A stretch of DNA of 64,000 nucleotides. Source: Paraburkholderia lycopersici (GTDB lineage: Bacteria; Pseudomonadota; Gammaproteobacteria; Burkholderiales; Burkholderiaceae). Below the pieces are notes generated by a model, which saw nothing but the letters and a program-made list of their open reading frames with translations, was not told the origin of the DNA and made no database searches. Shown here in pieces: positions 33,420 through 41,869 of the stretch. Location: contig NZ_FMYQ01000008.1 of NCBI RefSeq assembly GCF_900096975.1, positions 160,987 to 224,986 on the forward strand. Direction: 5' to 3'. The position numbers were made by a program, and so were the translations under genes. Every line of letters starts with the position of its first letter. Position 1 is the first letter of the stretch.

Positions 33420-34484
33420 TCAGCCGAGCGGCTTGCCTGCGGCGTCGTAGCGGGTCCAGTAGTGCTCGAGCTTTTGCGCGCGCAACGCGGTGTCGAGATA
33501 GCGTGGCTCGAACCACGAATCGACGTCCACGGGCTGGCGAATCAGCTTGAGCCGCAGCGCGTCCTGCGCAACGGCCTTGTAGCGCGCCACGATGAACGGA
33601 TCGAGCAAGGGCGAATTGCGGTACTTGAGAGGTTGTTCGGCAAATTCGGCTTGCCACGATGCGTAACTCACCCCGCTTTGCGCCCATAGCTTGAAGAGCG
33701 CGTCGCGGTTTGCTTCGTCGGATGACCATTGCGCGGCCTGCACGAATACGTTGACCACGCGCTGCACGATGTCGGGGTGCGCCTTTTCGAAGCCGTCGAT
33801 CACCAGCAGGTGCGCCTGACGCGTAAGCTGCGGGCCGTCGTGCTGCGATTCATAGACGATGCGCGCGAGCCCCTGATCGCGAAGCCGGTAGAGGTGATAG
33901 TCGTTCACCGAAGCGTCGATGCCTTTCGACGCCAGTGCGGCGAGCGAACTCGCGGTATCGAGGTTGATGACGCGAAGCGCGTGCTCGTCGAGCCGGTTCG
34001 CGGCGAGCGCATTGTCGGCCACGAGCTGCAGGTTCGTGCCGCGAAAGATGGCGACGCGCCGGTCCTTGAGATCCTTGATCGATTTGATGTCCGAATCAGA
34101 TGGAACGCCCACCTTCACGCCCGAGCGCACGCCCGTTTCGAGCAGGATGTGCGTCTTGAGGCCGTTGGCGCGTGCGAGCACCGCAGGCAGGTCGCCTTGA
34201 TACGCGAAGTCGAGTTCGTTGTTGGCAATCGCTTCGTTGACGGCAGGGCCCGCGCCTTTGAAAAAGAGCCATTCCACTTTGATGCCGTCGGCGGCGAATT
34301 CTTTTTCGAGCAACTGCTGTCCGCGCACTGTCGCGGCGGGCGAACCGCCGAAGGTGGGCGGGTCGCCCGTGCCTTGCTGCGCGACGCCGATGCGGAGCAC
34401 GGCGGGTTTTTCTGCGGCGGCATACAGGGACGTGAGCGAAAGCGCGGCGCAAAGCAGGTACTGCAGAACGCGGTGTGGACGCAT
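33420..34484 (-). CDS. Periplasmic substrate-binding protein, NitT/TauT type
   Basis: The 354-residue protein has an N-terminal signal peptide cut after about residue 24 (LYAAAEK). The mature protein belongs to the SsuA/TauA/NrtA group. Typical blocks are ADGIKVEWLFFKGAGPAVNEAIANN (in pieces, about 65-90), DFAYQGDLPAV and IKDLKDRRVAIFRGTNLQ. It would capture a sulfonate-like compound and hand it to the two permeases. It is the first gene of the operon. The preceding 300 bases contain the terminator of the MFS gene and the operon promoter. No sulfonatase gene (ssuD, tauD) lies beside it, so the substrate is open. Confidence 0.9.
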   Translation of the reverse strand: MRPHRVLQYLLCAALSLTSLYAAAEKPAVLRIGVAQQGTGDPPTFGGSPAATVRGQQLLEKEFAADGIKVEWLFFKGAGPAVNEAIANNELDFAYQGDLPAVLARANGLKTHILLETGVRSGVKVGVPSDSDIKSIKDLKDRRVAIFRGTNLQLVADNALAANRLDEHALRVINLDTASSLAALASKGIDASVNDYHLYRLRDQGLARIVYESQHDGPQLTRQAHLLVIDGFEKAHPDIVQRVVNVFVQAAQWSSDEANRDALFKLWAQSGVSYASWQAEFAEQPLKYRNSPLLDPFIVARYKAVAQDALRLKLIRQPVDVDSWFEPRYLDTALRAQKLEHYWTRYDAAGKPLG

Positions 34485-34720
34485 GGACAGGATCGGAATG
34501 AGTGACGAAACGGAATGCGCGGACCGGCGAGCTTCATGTCGCCGTCGCTGCCATCAGGTCATTTTTTTCCGGGTGTCCCGATCAGGACAACCAATGATTC
34601 GCGATTTGCATTTCTCGATAGAGCCGCTACGCGATGAGAGAGAGGGCAGCGGCGAAAGCGCATCCATGGTAGTGGAGAGAGGGATGCGTCGAAGGAAGAA
34701 ATCGTGCTATCGATGTGAGC

Positions 34721-34771
34721 AGAAAAGAAAAACCGCACCGCGTGCCGTGGGTGGTGGCGCGTGGCGGTGCG
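34721..34771 (-). terminator. Intrinsic terminator of the MFS gene
   Basis: An 8-bp stem (34734-34741 with 34764-34771) with a long loop is followed on the minus strand by a T-rich run (complement of 34722-34732). It begins 15 bases after the MFS stop. Confidence 0.6.
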
Positions 34772-34785
34772 TAAACGCCGAGGCG

Positions 34786-36033
34786 TTACGGCGTTTCGAT
34801 CGCGTGGCGCGCCGGATTGGCGCGGCGCGACGGCATGAAGTACCACACGGCGCAGAGCAGTTGCAGCACGACCAGGACTGTCCACACGGTCTGGTGCGCG
34901 ACGGCGGGGTAGTGGCCGTCGAGTGCCGGCCAGTGCGCGAGCGCGGCGCCGATGGCGATCTGCAGAACGAAGATGCCGATGAAGATGACGAGCGTGAAGG
35001 TCGTGTTCACGCGGCCGATCAGGCGCGGCGGGAAATATTCGGCGAGAACCGCATAGGTGAGAATGCCGGTGCCGCCCAGCGCGCCGTAAGCGGCCCAGAG
35101 CAGCGGACCGGGAAGCGGCACGCGCGCCGCGAGCAAGGCCTGGACGAGCACGAAGAGCAGCATCGTCACGCCGGAAAAGAGCTGCACGCTCACGCCGCGC
35201 CGCTCGAAGCCGCGTGCGAGCGCGCCGAAGCCGATATTGCCGACGATGAATGCGCCGCCCAGCACGGAAACGAGCGAAGCCGCGCGTGCGCCGATATCGG
35301 CGGTGCCGGCGGGGACGACATCGCGCAGGAACGCGCCAACCCACAGCGACTGCATCGCATAGAAGACGGCCTGGGTGAGCGCGGAGAACGTCGCGGTCTT
35401 CCAGAATGCACGGCTGCGCAGAATATGCGCCGTGCCCTTGAATTGCTCGAACACGCTGGCTTGATGATGGGCGTCGCGCGTGCGCGGGCCGCCGATCCAG
35501 ACGATGGCGGCCACGAGCACCGTGAGCGCGGCGAGGCCGAGGCTCACCGCGCGCCAAGGCGCGATCGAGAGCAGCCAGGAGAGCGGGGCGCCCACGGCTA
35601 CGCCGCCCAGCCCGCCCACGGCCATCACGAGACCGTTCACGAGGGTGAGCTGCGCGACGGGGAAATGCTGTGCGGTGGCTTTGAACGCGCCGCCAAGGCA
35701 AACGGACACGCCCACGCCGATCAGCAGCCGGCCAACCATCATCGCTGCCATGTTGTGCGAGACGCCGAAGATCAACGCCCCTGCTGCTGCCACGAGCATG
35801 ACGCATGCGGTGACGCGGCGTGGGCCGTAGTGGTCGAGCAGCACGCCACCGGGGATTTGCGCGCCGGCGAAGCCAAGGAAATAGAGGCTGGTGAGCGTGC
35901 CCAGATCGGTCGCGGTGAACCCCATTTCGCGTGCGAGAAACGGCGCAAAGCCGAGATTGACGCCACGAAACAGATATGAAATGAAATAGCCGAGCGCGAA
36001 AACGGCGAAAACGCGGAGTCTGAGTGAAGTCAT
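34786..36033 (-). CDS. MFS transporter of unknown substrate
   Basis: The 415-residue membrane protein has 12 predicted helices. It opens with GYFISYLFRGVNLGFAPFLA and carries PGGVLLDHYGPRRV (motif A, about residues 62-75) and a GGLGGVAVGAPLSWLL block in helix 5. The central loop is long and charged. The overall pattern fits organic-anion or sugar-phosphate type MFS importers, but no substrate is certain. It is divergent from the LysR gene at 36148, with 114 bases between, so that regulator probably controls it. Confidence 0.85.
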   Translation of the reverse strand: MTSLRLRVFAVFALGYFISYLFRGVNLGFAPFLAREMGFTATDLGTLTSLYFLGFAGAQIPGGVLLDHYGPRRVTACVMLVAAAGALIFGVSHNMAAMMVGRLLIGVGVSVCLGGAFKATAQHFPVAQLTLVNGLVMAVGGLGGVAVGAPLSWLLSIAPWRAVSLGLAALTVLVAAIVWIGGPRTRDAHHQASVFEQFKGTAHILRSRAFWKTATFSALTQAVFYAMQSLWVGAFLRDVVPAGTADIGARAASLVSVLGGAFIVGNIGFGALARGFERRGVSVQLFSGVTMLLFVLVQALLAARVPLPGPLLWAAYGALGGTGILTYAVLAEYFPPRLIGRVNTTFTLVIFIGIFVLQIAIGAALAHWPALDGHYPAVAHQTVWTVLVVLQLLCAVWYFMPSRRANPARHAIETP

Positions 36034-36147
36034 GGTGCGGGGTGAAACCCGAAAGCGGACTGAATGCCTGGGTGTCGATTATTGGCGATCGCCATGCGTG
36101 AGGCCAGCGAGAGATTTCAAACGGCATTGTGAGTAAAATTTGACGTC

Positions 36148-37029
36148 ATGGCACGATCCCTACCTCCTCTCCAGGCGCTGCGTGCGCTCGAAGCCGCCGC
36201 GCGGCGGCGCAGTTTCAGCCGTGCAGCGGAAGAATTGCATTTGACGCACAGCGCGGTGAGTCATCACCTGCGTGCGCTCGAAACGGAGCTTGGCGTCGAG
36301 CTGTTCCGGCGCGCAGGCAGCCGCATGATTCCGACCGCGGCGGGCGCGCAACTTGCCGAGCGCGTGCGCCGCAGCCTCGACGACCTGCGCGACGCGCTCG
36401 ATGCCACGCGCCCCGGCGTGAGCGGCGTGACGCGGCTCGAATTAAGCGTGATGTCCGATTTCGCGTCCGTCTGGCTGATTCCGCGCCTCGGCGACTTCTA
36501 TGACCGCCATCCCATGGTCGATCTTTCGTTGCGCATGCACGCCGACGTCACGCCGCCCGATCCGTATCCGTTCGACATCGGCATCTGGCATCGCCGGGTC
36601 GACGAACCCGGTTTCCAGATCCGCAAGCTGCTCGACGATCAGGTGGTCGCGGTTTGCAGCCCGGCCTTGCTTGCCCGCCATCCGGACTTTCGCATGGAAG
36701 CGCTCGCGAGCATGCCGCTGCTGCGTTTTTCACGCCGCTCGTGGCGCGACTTCTTCGAGGCCGCGGGCGTGGCCGGCGATGAGCCCGAGCGCGGCCCGGT
36801 ATTCGACGACGCGGGCCTGCTGCTTCAAGCCACGGTGGCCGGCCAGGGCGTGGCCACGGCGCGCCTGCAGCTCGCGCGCGGTTTTATCGAGCGTGGGGCG
36901 CTTGTGCAGCTCGGGCAGGTCCGCATACCGGCGTCGCTCGACTATTACTTCACGTGGCGCGAAGGACATCCGCGCGAGGCGGCAATCCAGCAGTTTTATC
37001 GATGGGTAAAGGCGCAATTGGCCAATTGA
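36148..37029 (+). CDS. LysR-family regulator (GcvA-like)
   Basis: The 293-residue protein has the LysR winged helix-turn-helix (PLQALRALEAAARRRSFSRAAEELHLTHSAVSHHLRALE in parts, about residues 6-45), followed by the co-inducer domain. The start resembles GcvA-type members (LPPLQALRALEAA). It is divergent from the MFS gene, the classical LysR arrangement in which the regulator represses itself and activates the neighbour. The inducer is not visible. No clear ribosome site precedes the ATG. Confidence 0.88.
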   Translation: MARSLPPLQALRALEAAARRRSFSRAAEELHLTHSAVSHHLRALETELGVELFRRAGSRMIPTAAGAQLAERVRRSLDDLRDALDATRPGVSGVTRLELSVMSDFASVWLIPRLGDFYDRHPMVDLSLRMHADVTPPDPYPFDIGIWHRRVDEPGFQIRKLLDDQVVAVCSPALLARHPDFRMEALASMPLLRFSRRSWRDFFEAAGVAGDEPERGPVFDDAGLLLQATVAGQGVATARLQLARGFIERGALVQLGQVRIPASLDYYFTWREGHPREAAIQQFYRWVKAQLAN

Positions 37030-37518
37030 AGCGGCGTGCCTTTCGTATCGCGCATTGCCTGTCCGGGTAAAACCGGTGCCAGCTCTGTCAACGCTGCCTG
37101 TGCAACGTGCGTTGCTTTTCGATTAAGGCGGCTGAATACGCTCCGGATTATGCGATTAGCTGGCGTATTCATATGGCATGCACCAAAGCGGCCCATGCTC
37201 CTGGCATTGAGCGACGGCGCTAAAGCGTTGCAATGAAATGACGGTGAAATGATTGCAACGCAGTTCGTGAAGGTATTTCGAATGCATTTGTCCGCGACGC
37301 TCCGATATTTGGCGGTCGAATGCATTTGTCTGCGGAAAAAGCGGCGGGAAGTGTGGCGCGGAATCACAGATTGGTCACGCTTCGCGTCATGAATGAAATA
37401 GTTGAGGTATCGTTAGTCCCCATCGCGGTTCGGCGCGCGAATGTTCGTAGTCAATGGTGTGTAGTGAAAGGACCCGTTCGTGGGTCGGATATAAGACTGT
37501 GACAACAGGAGAAATTGC
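37030..37518. other. Gap with promoter region of the BON-domain gene
   Basis: No coding frame is supported. Near the right end is a TATAAG box (37490-37495). Just upstream an inverted repeat, GACCC with GGGTC (37471-37475 and 37482-37486), would lie between the -35 and -10 positions and could be an operator. The rest shows no feature I can name. Confidence 0.4.
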
Positions 37519-37908
37519 ATGAAGGCTATTCAGATGTTCAAGCTGGCCGCAACCACGGTGCTCGTGGCGGCATCGTTCCAGGTTTATGCTCAGGACGCAG
37601 CTTCCGAAGCGCCCGCCGCGAGCGGCCCGACTGCCGCCGCCCAGCACAGCGTCAGTCAATCGAAAGCGGCGTTGCGTCAGGCCCGTGCAGCCAATCGTGC
37701 GCTCGGCCGCAAGGTCCGTGCTGCGCTCGCCCGCGACAAGAACGTGAGCGTCTCCAACATCACCGTGCGCGCAAAAGACGGCGCCGTCACACTGCAAGGC
37801 AGCGTACCCGAGCAGTCGCAGGTCGAGCGAGCCGAGACTGTCGCCAAGGGTGTTCAAGGCGTGACGTCGGTCCGGAACGCGCTGACGATCCGCCCGGTCG
37901 GAACCTGA
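37519..37908 (+). CDS. Periplasmic BON-domain protein
   Basis: The 129-residue product has a signal peptide (residues 1-24, ending VYA), an Ala/Ser-rich linker, a basic helix (QSKAALRQARAANRALGRKVRAAL), and then a BON domain (about 72-126). The BON domain contains the conserved pattern ITVRAKDGAVTLQGSVPEQSQVERAETVAKGVQGVTSVRN (in parts). BON domains bind phospholipid and occur in OsmY and envelope-stress proteins. The ribosome site AGGAGA is strong, and the gene ends at a near-perfect terminator, so it is a well-expressed monocistron. A role in envelope or osmotic stress is inferred from the family. Confidence 0.9.
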   Translation: MKAIQMFKLAATTVLVAASFQVYAQDAASEAPAASGPTAAAQHSVSQSKAALRQARAANRALGRKVRAALARDKNVSVSNITVRAKDGAVTLQGSVPEQSQVERAETVAKGVQGVTSVRNALTIRPVGT

Positions 37909-37999
37909 GCATCGCCACGCGGCGCGCGCCCTTGCCCCGTGCCGTCAAGGGTGCGGGCGGCGGCGCCGGAGCGGATGTCTCCGGGTCCATCCCCGAAGG

Positions 38000-38042
38000 C
38001 CGCACATGCAGTCCACGAAAGGACTGCATGTGCGGTTTTTTT
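38000..38042 (+). terminator. Strong intrinsic terminator of the BON-domain gene
   Basis: A perfect 15-bp stem (38000-38014 with 38021-38035) with a 6-nt loop is followed by seven T. Confidence 0.95.
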
Positions 38043-38071
38043 ATTGCATGTCGAGCGTCGCGCTGTGGCGT

Positions 38072-39001
38072 TCAGGGCTCGACGTAGTGCATATCCCGCG
38101 ATTCCCCCATCAGCAGCGGACGATTGGCGTCGGCGGCCGCTCGCAGGTAATCCCAGAGCGACGTGACGCGCCGCAGCTTGCGCAGATCCTCGCGGCTACA
38201 TAGCCAGAAGCGCCGCGTCACCACGATTTCATCGCCGAGTATCGGCACGAGGCGCGGGTCCGGTTCGGCCATGAAACAAGGCAGTATGGCCAGGGCGCTG
38301 CCTTGCAGCGCAGCGTGATACTGCGCGATGACGCTGGTGCTGCAGAGGTTCGCAGTAACGTTCGGCGCCGTTCGTTCGAGATAGAGCAGTTCGTGGCTGA
38401 ACGCCAGATCGGCCACGTAGCTGATGAAGGCGTGATTGCGCAGGTCGGCGGGCGTGCGGATGGGCGCATGTTTCTCCAGATAGGCCGGCGTGCCGTAGAG
38501 ACGCAGCCGGTAGTCGCATAGTTTCGTGGAGACATACTGCCCGCGCTCCGGGCGTTCCAGCATGATCGCAAGGTCGGCTTCGCGCTTCGAAAGGCTCACG
38601 AAATGCGGCACCGGCAACAGGTCGATCGACATGTCGGGGTGCTGGTCCGTGAAGCGCGCCAGTTGCGGTGCAAGGAAAAAACAGCCGAAGCCCTCGGTCG
38701 AGCCCACGCGCACGTGGCCCGACAGCGACTGCGAGCCGAGCGCGAACTGCTCGCTGGCCGATTGCACCGTGGTTTCCACGGCGTCGGCGTAGGCTAGCAA
38801 ACGCTGGCCTTCGGCCGTCAGCACGAAGCCGCCCGAGCGCGACTTGTCGAAGAGGACGGTGCCGAGTGCGGCCTCCAGCTCGCGCACCCGGCGCGCGACG
38901 GTAGTGTGGTCCACGCCCAGGCGCTTCGCGGCGCCGCTCGCGCGTTGCGTGCGCGCCACCTCGAGGAAGTACCGCAAATCGTCCCAGTTCAGTGTCTCCA
39001 T
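38072..39001 (-). CDS. LysR-family regulator divergent from mmsAB
   Basis: The 309-residue protein has the LysR helix-turn-helix (DDLRYFLEVARTQRASGAAKRLGVDHTTVARRVRELE in parts, about residues 6-42) and an effector domain with a late FWLCSREDLRKLRRV block. This N-terminal version, with GVDHTTVARRV, is common among regulators next to methylmalonate-semialdehyde dehydrogenase genes. Start 39001 begins METLNWDDL; eight further codons upstream are possible. It is divergent from mmsA and likely controls it. The end of its gene is close to the BON terminator on the other strand. Confidence 0.88.
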   Translation of the reverse strand: METLNWDDLRYFLEVARTQRASGAAKRLGVDHTTVARRVRELEAALGTVLFDKSRSGGFVLTAEGQRLLAYADAVETTVQSASEQFALGSQSLSGHVRVGSTEGFGCFFLAPQLARFTDQHPDMSIDLLPVPHFVSLSKREADLAIMLERPERGQYVSTKLCDYRLRLYGTPAYLEKHAPIRTPADLRNHAFISYVADLAFSHELLYLERTAPNVTANLCSTSVIAQYHAALQGSALAILPCFMAEPDPRLVPILGDEIVVTRRFWLCSREDLRKLRRVTSLWDYLRAAADANRPLLMGESRDMHYVEP

Positions 39002-39128
39002 CTTGCTCGTTGTGTTTTTTTGCATATCGGATGGGCTTTTTCATCTCTATGCCGTGGATATTCGAATAACTATACTCGGTGCAGACCTCAATACATATGG
39101 TCGCCTAAAACAAGGATGGAGACAGACG

Positions 39129-39275
39129 ATGCAATCGCAGTCGATCCCCGAGCGGACGGCGCAAGCCGCGACCGTCATCGACAAGATTTCCCTTCTTCTG
39201 CCCGACTCCATTCCTCGCATGTTCGCCGGGAGTGCGCCTGTCCGCATATTGCAGATGCGCTCGCGGTGCAGTTGA
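39129..39275 (+). CDS. Possible 48-residue upstream open reading frame
   Basis: ATG at 39129 follows GGAGACAG by a few bases and opens a 48-residue frame with an amphipathic middle (AATVIDKISLLLPDSIPRMF) and a basic end. It lies between the LysR gene and mmsA, 67 bases before the mmsA start. It could be a leader peptide, the remnant of a lost gene, or chance. Other marks in the 341-base gap are a TATACT box near 39070 and an AT-rich stretch typical of a LysR-controlled promoter. Confidence 0.3.
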   Translation: MQSQSIPERTAQAATVIDKISLLLPDSIPRMFAGSAPVRILQMRSRCS

Positions 39276-39342
39276 AGATTCTGCCTATTCCTCTACATCC
39301 GGCCGTGGCCGGCCCGTTCGAATCCATCAGGGAGAGTTCAAG

Positions 39343-40869
39343 ATGAACGCAGTGACCCAGGCATCCAGCGCACACGTTTCGACCGTCAAGCTGCTGATCG
39401 ACGGCGAATTCGTCGAATCGGCAACGAAGGAGTGGCGCGACATCGTCAATCCCGCCACGCAGGAAGTGCTCGCGCGCGTGCCGTTCGCGACCGTCGACGA
39501 AGTGGACAAAGCCGTGAAGGCCGCGCACGCCGCGTTCGCGACGTGGAAGAACACACCGATCGGTACGCGTTTGCGCATCATGCTCAAACTCCAGGCGCTG
39601 ATTCGCGAGCACATGCCGCGCATCGCGAAGACGCTCACCGCCGAGCAGGGCAAGACGCTGCCCGACGCCGAAGGCGACATCTTTCGCGGACTCGAAGTAG
39701 TCGAGCACGCATGCTCGATCGGCACGCTGCAGCAAGGCGGTTTCGCCGAAAACGTCGCGGGCGGCGTGGACACCTATACGCTGCAGCAGCCGTTAGGCGT
39801 GTGCGCCGGCATTACGCCGTTCAACTTCCCCGCCATGATTCCGCTGTGGATGTTCCCGATGGCGATCGTCTGCGGCAACACGTTCGTGCTCAAGCCGTCG
39901 GAGCAGGACCCGCTCTCGACCATGCAGCTCGTCGAACTCGCGCTGGAGGCCGGCATTCCGAAGGGCGTGCTCAACGTCGTGCACGGCGGCAAGGAAGTCG
40001 TCGACGCGATCTGCACGCACGATCTCGTGAAAGCCATTTCCTTCGTGGGCTCGACGGCAGTGGGCACGCATGTCTATCGCCTCGGCAGCGAGCACGGCAA
40101 GCGTGTGCAGTCGATGATGGGCGCGAAGAATCACGCGGTGGTGCTCCCGGACGCGAATCGCGACCAGACGCTCAATGCGCTCGTTGGCGCGGCGTTCGGC
40201 GCAGCGGGCCAGCGCTGCATGGCGACTTCGGTGGCGGTGCTCGTCGGCTCGGCGCAGAAGTGGGTGGACGAGCTCGTGGAAAAGGCGAAGACGCTCAAGG
40301 TCAACGCGGGCCATGAGCCGAAGACCGACGTCGGCCCCGTGGTTTCGCGCACGGCGAAGGCGCGCATTCTCGGCCTGATCGACACGGGCGTGAAGCAGGG
40401 CGCGACGCTCGCGCTGGACGGCCGCGACGTGAAGGTGCCGGGCTACGAGACGGGCAACTTTATCGGCCCCACGGTGTTCACGAACGTGAAGACCGACATG
40501 GACATCTACACGAACGAGGTCTTCGGGCCGGTGCTCCTGGTGCTCACCGCGAACACGCTCGACGAGGCGATCGCCATCGTCAATGCGAATCCGTTCGGCA
40601 ACGGCGTGGGCCTCTTCACGCAAAGCGGGGCGGCGGCGCGCAAGTTCCAGAGTGAGATCGATATCGGCCAGGTCGGTATCAACATTCCGATTCCGGTGCC
40701 GGTGCCGTATTTCAGCTTCACGGGCTCGCGCGGCTCGAAGCTCGGCGATCTTGGCCCCTACGGCAAGCAGGTCGTGCAATTCTATACGCAGACCAAGACG
40801 GTCACTGCGCGCTGGTTCGACGACGCGACCGTGAGCGACGGCGTGAACACGACGATCAGCCTGCGTTGA
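39343..40869 (+). CDS. mmsA: Methylmalonate-semialdehyde dehydrogenase (CoA-acylating)
   Basis: MmsA oxidises methylmalonate or malonate semialdehyde with NAD+ and CoA to propionyl- or acetyl-CoA, ending valine, inositol and beta-alanine breakdown. The 508-residue protein has the aldehyde dehydrogenase fold with the catalytic Cys at residue 292 in the GQRCMA motif and the NAD site GSTAVGTHV near residue 234. The family's PFNFPAMIPLWMFP block is near 155-170. The general-base Glu of ordinary aldehyde dehydrogenases is replaced by Asn in GAKNHAVV, as expected for CoA-acylating members. GGGAGAG precedes ATG 39343. It forms an operon with mmsB. Confidence 0.95.
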   Translation: MNAVTQASSAHVSTVKLLIDGEFVESATKEWRDIVNPATQEVLARVPFATVDEVDKAVKAAHAAFATWKNTPIGTRLRIMLKLQALIREHMPRIAKTLTAEQGKTLPDAEGDIFRGLEVVEHACSIGTLQQGGFAENVAGGVDTYTLQQPLGVCAGITPFNFPAMIPLWMFPMAIVCGNTFVLKPSEQDPLSTMQLVELALEAGIPKGVLNVVHGGKEVVDAICTHDLVKAISFVGSTAVGTHVYRLGSEHGKRVQSMMGAKNHAVVLPDANRDQTLNALVGAAFGAAGQRCMATSVAVLVGSAQKWVDELVEKAKTLKVNAGHEPKTDVGPVVSRTAKARILGLIDTGVKQGATLALDGRDVKVPGYETGNFIGPTVFTNVKTDMDIYTNEVFGPVLLVLTANTLDEAIAIVNANPFGNGVGLFTQSGAAARKFQSEIDIGQVGINIPIPVPVPYFSFTGSRGSKLGDLGPYGKQVVQFYTQTKTVTARWFDDATVSDGVNTTISLR

Positions 40870-40920
40870 TTCGCGCTCCGAAATAACGAAGCGATGCTGA
40901 ACAACAATGGAGACAGGCTC

Positions 40921-41811
40921 ATGAAAATCGGATTCGTCGGGCTGGGCCACATGGGCGCGCCCATGGCGCTCAACCTGCTCAAGGCGGGACATACGGTGGT
41001 GGTGTTCGACCTGAGCGCGAGCGCCATGCAGACGCTTGCCGACGCTGGCGCGCAGAAAGCCGCATCGGCGAAGGCGGCGGCGAGCGGCGCGGAGTGCGTC
41101 ATCACGATGCTGCCCGCGGCGGCGCACGTGCGCAACGCGCTCACCGCGGAAGACGGCGTGCTGGCGGGCATCGCGAACGGCGTGACGATCATCGATTCGA
41201 GCACGATCGATCCCGCGAGCGTCAAGGAGTTCGCGAAGCTCGCGGCCGCGCAGGGAAATGCGTTCGTCGATGCGCCTGTGTCGGGCGGCACGGGCGGGGC
41301 GGCCGCAGGCACGCTCACGTTCATGGTGGGCGGCAGCGCCGCGCTCTATGAAAGCGTGAAGCCGGTGCTCTCGGGCATGGGCAAGAACATCGTCCATTGC
41401 GGCGAGACGAGCACGGGGCAGGTCGCGAAGATCTGCAACAATCTCGTGCTCGGTATCACGATGGCCGGCGTGGCCGAGGCGATGGCGCTGGGCGAGGCGC
41501 TCGGCATCGACCCGAAAGTGCTGGGCGGCATCATGAACACGTCCACGGGGCGTTGCTGGAGTTCGGATACGTACAACCCGTACCCGGGCGTGATCGAGAC
41601 CGCGCCTTCCTCGCGCGGCTATGCGGGTGGCTTCGGCACGGATCTCATGCTCAAGGATCTCGGTCTCGCCACCGACGCCGCGAAGGGCGCGCATCAGCCT
41701 GCATACATGGGCGCGCTCGCGCAGCAGCTCTATCAGGCCATGAGTAGCCGGGGCGACGGCAAGCTCGATTTTTCGGCGATCATCAAGCTGTATCGCGCAG
41801 AAAAGGGTTGA
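40921..41811 (+). CDS. mmsB: 3-Hydroxyisobutyrate dehydrogenase
   Basis: The enzyme oxidises 3-hydroxyisobutyrate to methylmalonate semialdehyde with NAD+, the step before MmsA in valine breakdown. The 296-residue protein shows the N-terminal dinucleotide site GFVGLGHMGAPMALNLL (residues 4-20), the substrate loop DAPVSGGTGGAAAGTLTFM near 117-135 and the catalytic Lys in GQVAKICNN near 170. The start ATG at 40921 has GGAGAC upstream. It lies 51 bases after mmsA and ends at a strong terminator, so mmsAB is a two-gene operon here, shorter than the fuller valine clusters of relatives. Confidence 0.94.
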   Translation: MKIGFVGLGHMGAPMALNLLKAGHTVVVFDLSASAMQTLADAGAQKAASAKAAASGAECVITMLPAAAHVRNALTAEDGVLAGIANGVTIIDSSTIDPASVKEFAKLAAAQGNAFVDAPVSGGTGGAAAGTLTFMVGGSAALYESVKPVLSGMGKNIVHCGETSTGQVAKICNNLVLGITMAGVAEAMALGEALGIDPKVLGGIMNTSTGRCWSSDTYNPYPGVIETAPSSRGYAGGFGTDLMLKDLGLATDAAKGAHQPAYMGALAQQLYQAMSSRGDGKLDFSAIIKLYRAEKG

Positions 41812-41830
41812 GTGCCGTTACGAGTCGCGA

Positions 41831-41858
41831 AAGGCGCGCTGCGAAGCGCGCCTTTTTT
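41831..41858 (+). terminator. Intrinsic terminator of mmsAB
   Basis: A perfect 10-bp stem (41831-41840 with 41845-41854) with a GCGA tetraloop is followed by a T run. Confidence 0.95.
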
Positions 41859-41869
41859 ATGCCCGCGTT

